The notes under the pieces: generated by a model
Databases searched by the model: none
What the model was told of the DNA's origin: nothing
What the model saw: only the letters and a program-made list of their open reading frames with translations
Made by a program: the position numbers and the translations under genes
Shown: positions 8,192 through 17,201 of the stretch, piece by piece
How positions within the stretch are numbered: position 1 is the stretch's first letter
Layout of the letters: the number at the start of each line of letters is the position of its first letter
NCBI GenBank assembly: GCA_025698895.1
Contig: JAILWO010000005.1
Location: 124,001 to 188,000, forward strand
Direction of reading: 5' to 3'
Length of the DNA stretch: 64,000 nucleotides
Source of the DNA: Rhizobiaceae bacterium
GTDB lineage: Bacteria; Pseudomonadota; Alphaproteobacteria; Rhizobiales; Rhizobiaceae

Positions 8192-8974
8192 TCAGCAGTC
8201 CTTGAACCGTGGCGGCCGCTTTTCTTGGAAGGCGTTCATGGCCTCGGGAAAATCATGGGCGCAAAGCAGCACGCTTTGCGCATCGCGCTCGATCTCCAGA
8301 GCCTCGAGGTAGGAGCATTCGGCAGCCGCCCGCATGACACGCTTGGTTGTCTGCATGCCGAAGGCGGGGTGGGCGGCGATCTCTCGCGCGATCTCGATTG
8401 CTCGGTTTTCGACCTCCTCGGCCGGGACGCATTCCTCGACTACACGCAGCTCGCGAGCCGTTCGTCCGTCGATCTCGCGGCCGGTAAGCACCAGCATCCG
8501 GGCCACCCCAGCCCCGGCGCGCTGCTGAAGGAGCCAGCTCGACCCGGTGTCGGGGCAGCCGCCGACCTTGGCAAAGACCTCGCAGAGGCGCGCATCCTCG
8601 GCAGCCACGACGATATCGGCCGACAGCGCCAGGCTTAGCCCCGCGCCATAGGCGATTCCATTCACCGCAGCGATGAGTGGCTTCTTGAATTGATAGGCGG
8701 CACGACCGCCGTCGTGGACCATGTCGACCATCTGCGAGGTGGCGCGGGCGCCTTTGGCGATCTCGGCGCGGAAGCCGACAAGATCGCCGCCGCTTGAGAA
8801 ATGCTCGCCGCCGGTCATCACCACGGCACGTATCGCATCGTCCATCTCGGCCTGACGCAGATTGGCGATGAGCGCCTCGACGAATGCAATGCTGAAAGGG
8901 TTGCGCCGTTCCGTGCATAGAAAGCGCAAAACGCCCACAGGCCCATCACGATCAAGCCGCATCAATTCGCCCAT
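8192..8974 (-). CDS. Enoyl-CoA hydratase/isomerase family protein (isomerase-like active site)
   Basis: 260 aa crotonase-fold protein; ATG 8974 preceded by AAAGGAG (earlier in-frame starts lie inside the upstream gene). The oxyanion-hole region FSSGGDLVG and [14 protein letters not shown] are conserved. At the site of the first catalytic Glu of hydratases it has Phe (CEVFAKVGG), and CPDTG supplies an Asp as in PaaG- and ECI-type isomerases. It is therefore more likely a double-bond isomerase or another crotonase activity than a plain hydratase. It follows a second crotonase gene after 13 bp and precedes etfB. Confidence 0.85.
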   Translation of the reverse strand: MGELMRLDRDGPVGVLRFLCTERRNPFSIAFVEALIANLRQAEMDDAIRAVVMTGGEHFSSGGDLVGFRAEIAKGARATSQMVDMVHDGGRAAYQFKKPLIAAVNGIAYGAGLSLALSADIVVAAEDARLCEVFAKVGGCPDTGSSWLLQQRAGAGVARMLVLTGREIDGRTARELRVVEECVPAEEVENRAIEIAREIAAHPAFGMQTTKRVMRAAAECSYLEALEIERDAQSVLLCAHDFPEAMNAFQEKRPPRFKDC

Positions 8975-8987
8975 GCCTCTCTCTCCT

Positions 8988-9770
8988 TTACCGGCCTTGC
9001 CAGACGGGCGCGCGTTTTTCGGCAAAGGCCCGCGGGCCCTCGATGGCATCCTGGCTGGCATAGACCACTTCGTGCAGGCGCTTACCCTCTTCCAGCCCGG
9101 CGGCGCAGCCCAGATCCATGGTCGCGCGCACACTGCCCTTCGCAGCTACTACCGAAAGCGGTGCGGCACTGGCGATCCGACGTGCGAGGTCGCGGGCCCG
9201 TTCGCGAACCAGATCAGGCGTGTCTTCAAGATAATTGGTGAAGCCGTAACCGTGCAGCCGCTCGATCGGCATGAGATCGCCGGTCAGAACGATTTCCATC
9301 AGGACAGGCTGCGGCAGCATCCACAGCGCCGGCGCTGCCCAGGGCGAGCCGCGTCCGATCTTGACTTCGGTGATCCCGATTTTGGTTCCTTTGAGTCCGA
9401 CCCGCAAATCGCAGTTCAGCGCCAGCATCATCCCACCAGCCATCAAGGAGCCGGTCATGGCAGCTATGATCGGCTTGCGACAGGCGCGCATCGTGTCGTG
9501 AAAGGGGTCGCGCATCTTGCTGAGGATGTCGACGCCCTCATTTCGCGCGATCTCTGCCGCCTCCTTGAGGTCTAGCCCGGCGCTAAAGACGCCGCAATCA
9601 GCCGAGGTCAGGATCGCAACGCTGACCGTATCGTCGGCCTCGATCCGCTCCCATGCATCGACCAATCCGTTGGCGGCGGCGACCGAGAGCGCGTTCTTGC
9701 GGTCGGGCCGGTTGATAGTGACGATGGCCACGCCACCTTCGACGGATACTTCGATGGGGCTGCTTTCCAT
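8988..9770 (-). CDS. Enoyl-CoA hydratase
   Basis: 260 aa from ATG 9770 (GAGGG upstream; an earlier in-frame GTG has no ribosome site). Crotonase fold with SAGLDLKEA, TGSLMAGGMMLALN, and both hydratase glutamates present: one in GITEVKIG and one in LMEIVLTG. It should add water to trans-2-enoyl-CoA. Positioned between the solute-binding-protein genes and the isomerase-like crotonase in the 6.5-18.9 kb operon; an 11-bp stem hairpin separates it from the gene before it, which may lower its expression relative to the binding proteins. Confidence 0.88.
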   Translation of the reverse strand: MESSPIEVSVEGGVAIVTINRPDRKNALSVAAANGLVDAWERIEADDTVSVAILTSADCGVFSAGLDLKEAAEIARNEGVDILSKMRDPFHDTMRACRKPIIAAMTGSLMAGGMMLALNCDLRVGLKGTKIGITEVKIGRGSPWAAPALWMLPQPVLMEIVLTGDLMPIERLHGYGFTNYLEDTPDLVRERARDLARRIASAAPLSVVAAKGSVRATMDLGCAAGLEEGKRLHEVVYASQDAIEGPRAFAEKRAPVWQGR

Positions 9771-9818
9771 TTCTCGATCCCTCGCAGACTGACCTTGCAC
9801 GACTGGGAACCGGCTTAT

Positions 9819-9845
9819 GCCTGCGGGTCACTCCGACCCGCAGGC
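9819..9845 (-). repeat. Intercistronic hairpin with perfect 11-bp stem
   Basis: GCCTGCGGGTC, loop ACTCC, GACCCGCAGGC: a perfect stem just after the first solute-binding-protein gene on the transcribed strand. No T-run follows, so it is more like an mRNA-stabilising or partial-attenuation hairpin behind an abundantly made binding protein than a full terminator. Confidence 0.65.
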
Positions 9846-9856
9846 ACGCCGTCAAA

Positions 9857-11107
9857 TCACTCGACGGTAAATTTCGACGAGCTTTCCTTGATCACTTCCC
9901 ACACCACGTCGGTGTAGTCCGCGCTCCAATCCGTGAGCGGCACCCAGGTCGAACCATCCCACTGCTCGACGCGGGTCTTACCGCCGCCTCCATGGTCTTT
10001 CGCGGTCACGGTGATCGGCGACATCACACCATTTCCGTCGAAATTCTCAATGGACTCATATCCTTCCTTCATCCTTTCGGCATTCAGCGGCCAGCCGTGT
10101 TTTTCGATCGCAATGCGGGCAGCTTCGAACCCAGTGGCATAGATAGCTAACCCGGTGTTGTAATAGACGTCGCGGACGAGCGATTCCGGACCACTGCCTT
10201 CACCCTTGGCATACAAGGTCTCGAGCATTGTCTTGACCAGAGGAACTTCTTGGCCACCCGCCACGTTAGTACCCCGCAAGATGCCTTTGGCTGCATCGGC
10301 TCCGATATTCTTGATGTCAACTTCGTTCAGCCAGTTCACCGAAAGATAGCGATCAATCGGAAATCCGTTCCGTTTCATCTCCTTCGAAGCCACGACGTGA
10401 CCGCCGGCTAGGATCCAGCTGATCATGTAATCAGGCTTGTCACGCCGAATCTGAGTCCAGGCGCTCGCCTGGTCGCTGCCGGGCAGTGGCACTGGATAGA
10501 GTTTGAGTTCGAAGCCTTCTTCCTCCGAGAGGGTCTTGAGAATCTCGATCGGCTCCTGACCGAAAGGATAGTCTAGATAGATGAAGCCGATCTTGGCTTC
10601 GCTCAGATCACCTCCCAACTGATCCTTAATGAAGGCCACGTCATTGGCCGCCTGCTGCCAATAGGTCGGACCGACCGGGAAAATCCACTTGAACACATCG
10701 CCATCCACAGCGTCGCCGCGGCCGACGAAGGATTGCATGACGATGTTGCCGTCCTTCATCGCACGTGGCAGAGCGGCATTGGTCACGGGCGTCGAGAGGA
10801 AGTTGAAAATGAAGACGCCCTCTCGCTTGAGCTGTTCGTAGCATTCGACACCGCGCTGCGGCTCGTTGCCGTGGTCGCGCACGATAATTTCGACTGGATG
10901 ACCTTCTATGCCGCCGTCGTCGTTTGTGTATTTGGCCAGATCCTGCGCAGCCTGCGCCACCTGCGGTGAGATGAAGGTGTAGGATTTGCTCAGATCAAAG
11001 CAAAGGCCGAAGCGGATCGGCTCCTTGTCTTGTGCCGCGGCTGTCTGGATTGCCAGTCCCAGCGCCGCTGCCAGTACAGCGGCAGTCACTCTATTGAATA
11101 TAGTCAT
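9857..11107 (-). CDS. ABC transporter substrate-binding protein (branched-chain amino acid/amide type)
   Basis: 416 aa. ATG 11107 follows GGGAGG; the peptide opens with a basic residue, a hydrophobic stretch and an AAA-type cleavage site just before QDKEP, a clear Sec signal peptide for the periplasm. The mature part is a type I periplasmic binding protein of the LivK/AmiC family (GRGDAVDGDVFKW, YLDYPFGQEPIEIL). It is a close paralogue of the next gene upstream; both share the C-terminal region VEQWDGSTWVPLTDW / IEMWDGATWVPQTDW. Probable partner of the LivFGHM genes in this operon. The ligand is unknown; with acyl-CoA ligase and beta-oxidation genes alongside, an organic acid is likelier than an amino acid. 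Confidence 0.88.
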   Translation of the reverse strand: MTIFNRVTAAVLAAALGLAIQTAAAQDKEPIRFGLCFDLSKSYTFISPQVAQAAQDLAKYTNDDGGIEGHPVEIIVRDHGNEPQRGVECYEQLKREGVFIFNFLSTPVTNAALPRAMKDGNIVMQSFVGRGDAVDGDVFKWIFPVGPTYWQQAANDVAFIKDQLGGDLSEAKIGFIYLDYPFGQEPIEILKTLSEEEGFELKLYPVPLPGSDQASAWTQIRRDKPDYMISWILAGGHVVASKEMKRNGFPIDRYLSVNWLNEVDIKNIGADAAKGILRGTNVAGGQEVPLVKTMLETLYAKGEGSGPESLVRDVYYNTGLAIYATGFEAARIAIEKHGWPLNAERMKEGYESIENFDGNGVMSPITVTAKDHGGGGKTRVEQWDGSTWVPLTDWSADYTDVVWEVIKESSSKFTVE

Positions 11108-11208
11108 GTCGAACCTCCCTGTTGCATATCGCTTCCTCATTGACTGCCCACTCCGCGGGGCCCGGCTTCACAGGCCCCACGGACGGTGCGGCTTGCACCT
11201 GCTTCACA

Positions 11209-12456
11209 TCAATTGCCGTCGAACTTCGACGAACTCTCCTTAACAACCTCCCAGACGACATCCTGATAGGCGGCAATCCAGTCGGTCTGCGGCACCCAAG
11301 TGGCCCCGTCCCACATTTCGATGCGCGTGCGACCTCCGCCGCCATGATCCTCCGCCGTCACCGTGATCGGCGCCATCAGGCCATTTGCGTCAAATTTCTC
11401 GATCGCCTCTAGCCCGGCTTTGTATGACTCGGCAGTGATCGGATGGCCGTGCAGCGAAGCCGCCTGACGAGCAGCTTCGAACACGATCGAATACATCGCA
11501 AGGCCGGTATTGTAGAAAACATCCAGCGTCTTTTCGACCGGGCCGTTACCTTTGCCCTTGTCATAAAGCTCGGTCATGATTTCCTTGTAGAGTGGGATGT
11601 CCTGACCGCCCACGACATTCGTACCGCGCTTGAGCCCCTTCGCCGCCGCCGCGCCGATATTGGAGATATCCACCTCGTTGAGCCAGTTGACGGCGATGTA
11701 CTTCTCCATTGGGATACCGTTACGCTTCATTTCCTTTGACGCAACCACGTGCGCACCGCCAAGCATCCAGCTGATGATATGGTCAGGCTTATCTCGGCGC
11801 ACTTTGGACCAGACGCTCGCCTGGTCGCTGCCAGGCAACGGAACCGGATAGAGGACCAGGTCGAATCCTTCCTTACCCGACAGTGTTTTAAGGATCTCGA
11901 TCGGCTCCTGCCCGAAGGGATAATCGAAGTAGACGAAGCCCACCTTTACATCCGAAAGATCTCCGTCGTGCAGCTGCTTGATATAGGCGATGTCGTTGGC
12001 CGCCTGGCCCCAGTAGGTCGGTCCGACAGGATAGACCCAGTTGAACACGGTGCCGTCGACAGCGTCGCCTCGCCCGACAAGCGATTGCATCAGGATGCGC
12101 TGGTCCTTCATTGCGCGCGGCAAGATCGCCAGTGAAACCGGTGTGGACAGCGTGTCGAAAACGAACACACCCTCGCGGCTGAGCTTGCTGTAGCATTCGA
12201 TCCCGCGCTGCGGCTCATTGCCGTGGTCGCGCACGATCACCTCGACCTGTGCCCCATCGATTCCGCCTTTCATGTTGACGAGATCGGCAAGATCGAGCGC
12301 CGCCTGCGAGACCTGTGGCGTAGCGAAAGTATAGGCCTTGCTCAGATCGTAGCAAACGCCGATCCTGAATGGCTCGGGATCCGCCGCCTTGGCGGATTCC
12401 GATAGGAGGCCTGCGGCGAGCAAGGCCAAAGCCAGTGTTCTTCCAATCGACTGCAT
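11209..12456 (-). CDS. ABC transporter substrate-binding protein (paralogue of the following gene)
   Basis: 415 aa with a signal peptide ending ESAKA before ADPEPF. ATG 12456 has GGGAGG and AGGAG immediately upstream. Type I periplasmic binding protein of the Liv family with the same landmarks as its neighbour (GRGDAVDGTVFNW, YFDYPFGQEPIEIL, TAEDHGGGG). Two successive paralogues behind one membrane complex suggest that the importer accepts two related ligands. The 100 bp between the paralogues contains a GGGGCC/GGCCCC inverted repeat and a GGTGC/GCACC hairpin, again probably mRNA-level tuning. Confidence 0.88.
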   Translation of the reverse strand: MQSIGRTLALALLAAGLLSESAKAADPEPFRIGVCYDLSKAYTFATPQVSQAALDLADLVNMKGGIDGAQVEVIVRDHGNEPQRGIECYSKLSREGVFVFDTLSTPVSLAILPRAMKDQRILMQSLVGRGDAVDGTVFNWVYPVGPTYWGQAANDIAYIKQLHDGDLSDVKVGFVYFDYPFGQEPIEILKTLSGKEGFDLVLYPVPLPGSDQASVWSKVRRDKPDHIISWMLGGAHVVASKEMKRNGIPMEKYIAVNWLNEVDISNIGAAAAKGLKRGTNVVGGQDIPLYKEIMTELYDKGKGNGPVEKTLDVFYNTGLAMYSIVFEAARQAASLHGHPITAESYKAGLEAIEKFDANGLMAPITVTAEDHGGGGRTRIEMWDGATWVPQTDWIAAYQDVVWEVVKESSSKFDGN

Positions 12457-12489
12457 ATTCTCCTCCCGGTCTCGTTTGGAACAATCGAG

Positions 12490-13308
12490 TCAGCTCAGCC
12501 AGCGTTTGCGCCGACTGTAATGTTTGATGTCGTGGAAATTCGTTCCCGAACCTCCCCCCAGATAGAATTCCTGAATGTCTGAATTCGCTTTCAATGCCTG
12601 GGCCGTGTCGTGCATGACAACGCGGCCATTCTCGATCAGATACCCGTCCGAGACGATCTCCAGCGCCGCGAGTGCATTCTGCTCGACCAGCAAAACAGAC
12701 AACTTCTCTTCCTCGTTGACCTTCTTGATGATGCTGAAGATCTCGGCCACCAGGAAAGGAGCCAAGCCTAGACTCGGTTCATCGAGCATCAGAAGACGGG
12801 GCTGGGTCATCAATGCTCGACCAATCGCCAGCATCTGCTGCTCGCCGCCTGAGAGATATCCCGCCTGGGAGTTCTTCCGTTCAGCGAGGCGCGGAAAGTA
12901 CTCGTAGATTCTCTGCTTTTCCGTTTTGAGTGTGGCGCGATTCATCGAAATCGGTGCAGCCGCTTCGAGGTTCTCGTCGGGCGTCAGATGTTCGAAAACT
13001 CGACGGCCTTCGATCACATGGCAAATCCCAATCTCTACACGTCGCTGCGCAGGAACACCGGTGATCACTGCGCCGTCGAAGCTGATCTCGCCGCGGTTGA
13101 CGCGGCCGCGCTCGGCCTTGAGAAGGCCGCTGATCGCCTTTAACGTCGTGCTCTTTCCGGCCCCGTTGGACCCAAGCAGCGCTACCATTCCTCCTTTTGG
13201 AATCTGGATGGAGACCCCCTTGATCGCCAACATGACGTTGTCATACAGGACCTCTACACTGTTCATCGACAGGATGTTTTCTGCTTCTTTGTCGGGAGCG
13301 TGGGTCAT
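12490..13308 (-). CDS. ABC transporter ATP-binding protein, LivF type
   Basis: 272 aa from ATG 13308, 7 bp after the LivM stop. Walker A GSNGAGKST (46-54), ABC signature YLSGGEQQMLAIGRAL and Walker B LLMLDEPSLGLAP are intact; the HVIEGRRVFEHLT segment is typical of LivF. It energises the importer together with LivG. The C-terminus extends about 30 residues beyond a typical LivF and ends IKHYSRRKRWLS, a basic tail also present in the second LivF of this window. Confidence 0.93.
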   Translation of the reverse strand: MTHAPDKEAENILSMNSVEVLYDNVMLAIKGVSIQIPKGGMVALLGSNGAGKSTTLKAISGLLKAERGRVNRGEISFDGAVITGVPAQRRVEIGICHVIEGRRVFEHLTPDENLEAAAPISMNRATLKTEKQRIYEYFPRLAERKNSQAGYLSGGEQQMLAIGRALMTQPRLLMLDEPSLGLAPFLVAEIFSIIKKVNEEEKLSVLLVEQNALAALEIVSDGYLIENGRVVMHDTAQALKANSDIQEFYLGGGSGTNFHDIKHYSRRKRWLS

Positions 13309-13315
13309 CTCCGGC

Positions 13316-14389
13316 CTATTTCTTGAATTGATCAAAGGGCCACACCCTCAGGTAGTCCCGGATGTTGCTATAAAGCTTGCCCAATCCCAGCGGCTCGATC
13401 ATCAGGATGATGATGATGATCGCTCCGTAGACCGCGTTCGGAATGTGGGCCAGCGATTCGACATTCAGTTGAAGCCCCAGTGCTCCGGCGCCTTCTGCCA
13501 CGAGGCCATTGACGACGCCCGGCACCAGCAGGATCAACGCGACACCAAAATAGGTGCCGATGATACTGCCGAGGCCGCCAACGATCACCATAGCCAGAAC
13601 CTGGATCGACACGGCGACCGAGAACTGTTCGGGCGCGGCCAGAAAAAAGAACGTAGCGACAAGGATCGCTCCACTGACTCCGCCGATGAAGGAGGAGGTC
13701 GCGAACGCAACAATCTTGTAGTAGAAGCTGTTGACTCCGAGAATGGCCGCCGCATAGTCCTTCTCGCGGACTGCCACCAGCGCACGACCCAGACCGGTAC
13801 GGCGCAGATTCAGCATAAAAATGGTGACAAGCAGACACCAGCCGAAGGCGACATAATACAGGCCTGTATCCGACGTAATCCGCTGGCCCAGAAGTGCAAA
13901 TGTGGGCGCCTGCAGCGAAGCGTGCGAGCCACCCGAGATCGCCGGCGAATGGGTCAGCACCCAGTCCATGACGAACTGCATCGCCAGTGTGGTCAAGGCC
14001 AGATAGAGGCCCTTCACCCGCAGGGCCGCGAAGGCGAACAGGCTGCCGATGACCGAGGCGGAAATCCCACCGATCAGGAGCGCGAATTCCCAGGGCAAGC
14101 CGTACCTGGCCGCGTGAACAGCCGAATATGCGCCGACGGCCATCACCGCCGCATAGCCGAGGTGCAGTTGGCCGGCCCAACCCGTCACCAGGTTGAGCCC
14201 GAGCGCCGCTGCCGTCCAAACAAGCCAAGGCAACATATAGCTGTTGAGGTACAGCGACCCGACAAGGAACGGAGCTGCCAGGCCGAGCGCCAGGAAGAAC
14301 AGTGCGAGATTCCTGTCGGCTGGAATCTTGTAGAGCCGACTGTCGGATACGTAGCTGGTATGATGGATACCAGATAGCCGGTAAAACAT
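13316..14389 (-). CDS. ABC transporter permease, LivM type
   Basis: 357 aa membrane protein with many hydrophobic segments; GWAGQLHLGYAAVMAVGAY and ALRVKGLYLALTTLAMQF are LivM family landmarks, as is the VREKDYAAAILGVN loop that contacts the ATPases. ATG 14389 lies 4 bp after the LivH stop; an earlier in-frame start would overlap LivH. It forms the transmembrane channel with LivH. The C-terminus ends in WPFDQFKK; the second LivM of the window also ends in a WPF motif. Confidence 0.92.
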   Translation of the reverse strand: MFYRLSGIHHTSYVSDSRLYKIPADRNLALFFLALGLAAPFLVGSLYLNSYMLPWLVWTAAALGLNLVTGWAGQLHLGYAAVMAVGAYSAVHAARYGLPWEFALLIGGISASVIGSLFAFAALRVKGLYLALTTLAMQFVMDWVLTHSPAISGGSHASLQAPTFALLGQRITSDTGLYYVAFGWCLLVTIFMLNLRRTGLGRALVAVREKDYAAAILGVNSFYYKIVAFATSSFIGGVSGAILVATFFFLAAPEQFSVAVSIQVLAMVIVGGLGSIIGTYFGVALILLVPGVVNGLVAEGAGALGLQLNVESLAHIPNAVYGAIIIIILMIEPLGLGKLYSNIRDYLRVWPFDQFKK

Positions 14390-14393
14390 CGCG

Positions 14394-15281
14394 TCAAACC
14401 CTTTCGATGTCTTGACGGCCAAACAGACCGTGCGGCCGAAGCATGACAGTGAGGATGAGCACCGCTGCCACGATCAGGTCGCGGCTGCCACCGCCCACGA
14501 ACGGATCCAGATAGGCGGACCCCACATTCTCGATGATGCCGAGAATGATCCCCGCGAGCACCGCGCCAAAGATGCTGTCCAGCCCGCCTAGAACGGCTAC
14601 CGTCAATCCCTTGAGCAGCAAGAGCGACAGCGACTGGTCGACGCCCTGAACCTCGCCCCATATGACGCCTGCCGCCACCGCAACGATCGAAGCCAGTCCC
14701 CAGGACAGGCCAACCCCACGCTCGACAGATATGCCGACGGACCATGAGGCCATGTAATCGTCGGCTATTGCGCGCAGGCGGATACCCTGTCGGCTGCGGA
14801 AGAACAGGACGAAGACCACAAACAAAACGAGGGCTACAACAGCGCCAACCAAATGGATGCGGCTGATCAGAACGTCGCCAATGAAAAGCGGATCATAGCC
14901 GACGCCTAGTTCGACCGAGCGCGACGTACCGCCCCAGATAGCAAGCGTCGTGCCGCGCAGAAAGATGTCAATCCCGAGCGTCATCATGAGGATCATCACG
15001 ATCGGTCGGCCAGCGAGCCGGCGCAGCGCAACCCGCTCGATCCCCATACCGAAACCGAACATGGCGACGGCAGCCACGGGGATTGCCACCCAGAGCGGAA
15101 GCCCTATGTCGCGAGCTAGCGCCAGCACAACGTACGCTCCCACCATGGTGAGCCCGCCCTGCGCGAGGTTTGGCACGGAAGAGGCTTTGTAGATCAGTAC
15201 CAGGCCGATCGCGAACAACGAGTAGAGCAACCCTGTGAGAGCTCCGTTCGCCGCTAGCTCAGCCAAGAAAACTAGTTCCAT
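14394..15281 (-). CDS. ABC transporter permease, LivH type
   Basis: 295 aa integral membrane protein. LLYSLFAIGLVLIYKASSVP near the N-terminus, a central loop VALRRLAGRPIVMILM and a C-terminal GLFGRQDIERV are typical LivH features. ATG 15281 has GGGAGG upstream and abuts the stop of the acyl-CoA ligase gene. Pairs with LivM as the membrane channel of the importer. Confidence 0.92.
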   Translation of the reverse strand: MELVFLAELAANGALTGLLYSLFAIGLVLIYKASSVPNLAQGGLTMVGAYVVLALARDIGLPLWVAIPVAAVAMFGFGMGIERVALRRLAGRPIVMILMMTLGIDIFLRGTTLAIWGGTSRSVELGVGYDPLFIGDVLISRIHLVGAVVALVLFVVFVLFFRSRQGIRLRAIADDYMASWSVGISVERGVGLSWGLASIVAVAAGVIWGEVQGVDQSLSLLLLKGLTVAVLGGLDSIFGAVLAGIILGIIENVGSAYLDPFVGGGSRDLIVAAVLILTVMLRPHGLFGRQDIERV

Positions 15282-17201
15282 CTAAACCTCCCTGACAGGG
15301 AGGGTGCGGTCGACCCTTCCCGTCTCACCCGTCTCGTAGGTCACGACGGCGCTGACGTGGACGTGCTTTGATCCGTCGTAAAGCGCCGCGATCACGTTCT
15401 GGTAGCGGTCTTCCACCACCGTTCGGCGCAGCTTGCGCGTGCGCGTGATCTCTCCGTCGTCGGGATCGAATTCCTTGTGCAGGCTGACGAACCTTTTGAG
15501 CCGCAGAGGCTCCGGGAGGACTTTGTTTACCCGCAGGAATGCCTCGCTCAGAAGCGCGGCCACCTCTTCGCGCTGAGACAGATCGGCATAGGACACATAG
15601 GGTACGCCGTTCACTTCGGCCCAGTGGCCGACGGCATCGAAATCGATGCACACCATTGCCGTTAATTCGTGTCGGCCTGCGCCCACCACGGCCGCGTCCT
15701 TTATGTATGGACTGAACTTCAGGCGGTTCTCGATGTAATTTGGCACATAGCGCTCTCCGGCTTTTGTGTGCATCACTTCTGAAACGCGGCCAAGCACCAC
15801 GAGATTGCCATCGTCTTCGAGGTAGCCGGCATCGCCTGAACGCAACCAGCCAGCGGAAAGCGTCTCGGCCGAAGCTTCGGGCTTGTTATAGTATCCGGCG
15901 AAAACGCTATCCGACTTCAGGAGGATTTCGCCATTGTCGGCGATCTTCACCTCGACCCCCGGGGCAACCTTGCCCACGGTGTGGAGCCGCACCTCATCAG
16001 GCGCCTGGATCGCGTTGATGGCACTGTTCTCCGTCTGACCATACAGTTGGCGCAGCTTGATGCCGAGCGCCCGGTAGAATACGAAGGTGTCCTCTCCGAT
16101 CGCCTCACCGCCGGTGAAGGCGTTCTTGAGACGGTGCATGCCGAACTGGTCCTTGATCGGCCCGAAGATCAGAATCTCGCCGATGAAACGGCCGATACCT
16201 TCCAAAGCGCCAGCGCTCATGCCGTTGAGCTTGCGACGCTCGGCTGCCATGGCCCGTTCGATGAACAAGTGATAAAGCCACTTCTTCAGCGGCGTCGAAT
16301 TCTCGATGCCTACCTGAATGGTGGTCAGGATGTTGTCCCAGCTGCGCGGTGCGGCCAGATAGAATGTCGGCGCGATTTCTCGCATATCACGCAGCACGGT
16401 TTCCTGTCGTTCGGGCACGTTGACGGTGAAGCGCAGCAGAAGCGCGGCGGCTACCGTGATCGCATAATCGCCCACCCAGGCCATCGGCAGATAGGCCAGC
16501 ACCTGCTCTCCGAAGTCGAAGGCCCCGGCGGCATGGCCGTTCCGCGCCGCCGCCAACACGTTCTTCTGGCTCAGCACGACGCCCTTGGGCTTGTCCGTCG
16601 TGCCCGACGAATGCAGGAACACCGCCGGATCGTCGGGCTTGGCCCGGCCGAGCAGATTCTCGCGCAGCCCCGGCTCACCGTTGAGACGATGGCTGCCGCT
16701 CTCGACGAGATGCTCCCATGACATCAGTCCGGCCGCCTTGTAGAAGCCGAGGCCCCGGCCGTCGTCATACACGATGTACTTCAACTGCGCGGCCCCGGCG
16801 TCACGCAGTTCCAAAATCTTGTCCACCTGCTCCTGGTCCTCGGCGAGAGCGGCTACGACGTTCGCCTCGTCCGCGAAATGCTGGAGCTCTTCGAGTGTGG
16901 TGCCCGGATAGGCGGGCATTGCGTAAACTCCGAGCGTGGCCAGCGCCAGCATTCCGCAATAGAGGCGTACACGATTGTCGCCGAGAATGAGCACCGCGTC
17001 CCCCGGCTTCAGGCCGAGCCCGTCGAGGCCGGCCGCGCAGGCCAGCACCTCTTCCGTGTATTGAGCCCAGGTGGTTGCCTTCCAAATCCCACGCTCTTTT
17101 TCCCGCAATGCGATGTCGCTGCCGTGTTCGGACGCGTTCCGCATCAGAACCGAGGCAATGGTTTCACCCGCGACCGTCGGGCTTTGTGTGGTCTCAGCCA
17201 T
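15282..17201 (-). CDS. AMP-dependent acyl-CoA synthetase/ligase (long-chain type)
   Basis: 639 aa ANL-superfamily ligase. The P-loop motif HSSGTTDKPKGVV, the adenylate motif YGQTE, the hinge region LRSGDAGYLEDDG and a C-terminal ITRTRKLRR segment containing basic residues typical of long-chain ligases are visible. It should adenylate a carboxylic acid with ATP and transfer it to CoA. ATG 17201 overlaps the LivG stop by 8 bp; a TTG further upstream is less likely. Its location inside a Liv-type ABC operon suggests that import and CoA activation of the same acid are coupled, so-called vectorial acylation; the acid is not identified. Confidence 0.9.
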   Translation of the reverse strand: MAETTQSPTVAGETIASVLMRNASEHGSDIALREKERGIWKATTWAQYTEEVLACAAGLDGLGLKPGDAVLILGDNRVRLYCGMLALATLGVYAMPAYPGTTLEELQHFADEANVVAALAEDQEQVDKILELRDAGAAQLKYIVYDDGRGLGFYKAAGLMSWEHLVESGSHRLNGEPGLRENLLGRAKPDDPAVFLHSSGTTDKPKGVVLSQKNVLAAARNGHAAGAFDFGEQVLAYLPMAWVGDYAITVAAALLLRFTVNVPERQETVLRDMREIAPTFYLAAPRSWDNILTTIQVGIENSTPLKKWLYHLFIERAMAAERRKLNGMSAGALEGIGRFIGEILIFGPIKDQFGMHRLKNAFTGGEAIGEDTFVFYRALGIKLRQLYGQTENSAINAIQAPDEVRLHTVGKVAPGVEVKIADNGEILLKSDSVFAGYYNKPEASAETLSAGWLRSGDAGYLEDDGNLVVLGRVSEVMHTKAGERYVPNYIENRLKFSPYIKDAAVVGAGRHELTAMVCIDFDAVGHWAEVNGVPYVSYADLSQREEVAALLSEAFLRVNKVLPEPLRLKRFVSLHKEFDPDDGEITRTRKLRRTVVEDRYQNVIAALYDGSKHVHVSAVVTYETGETGRVDRTLPVREV

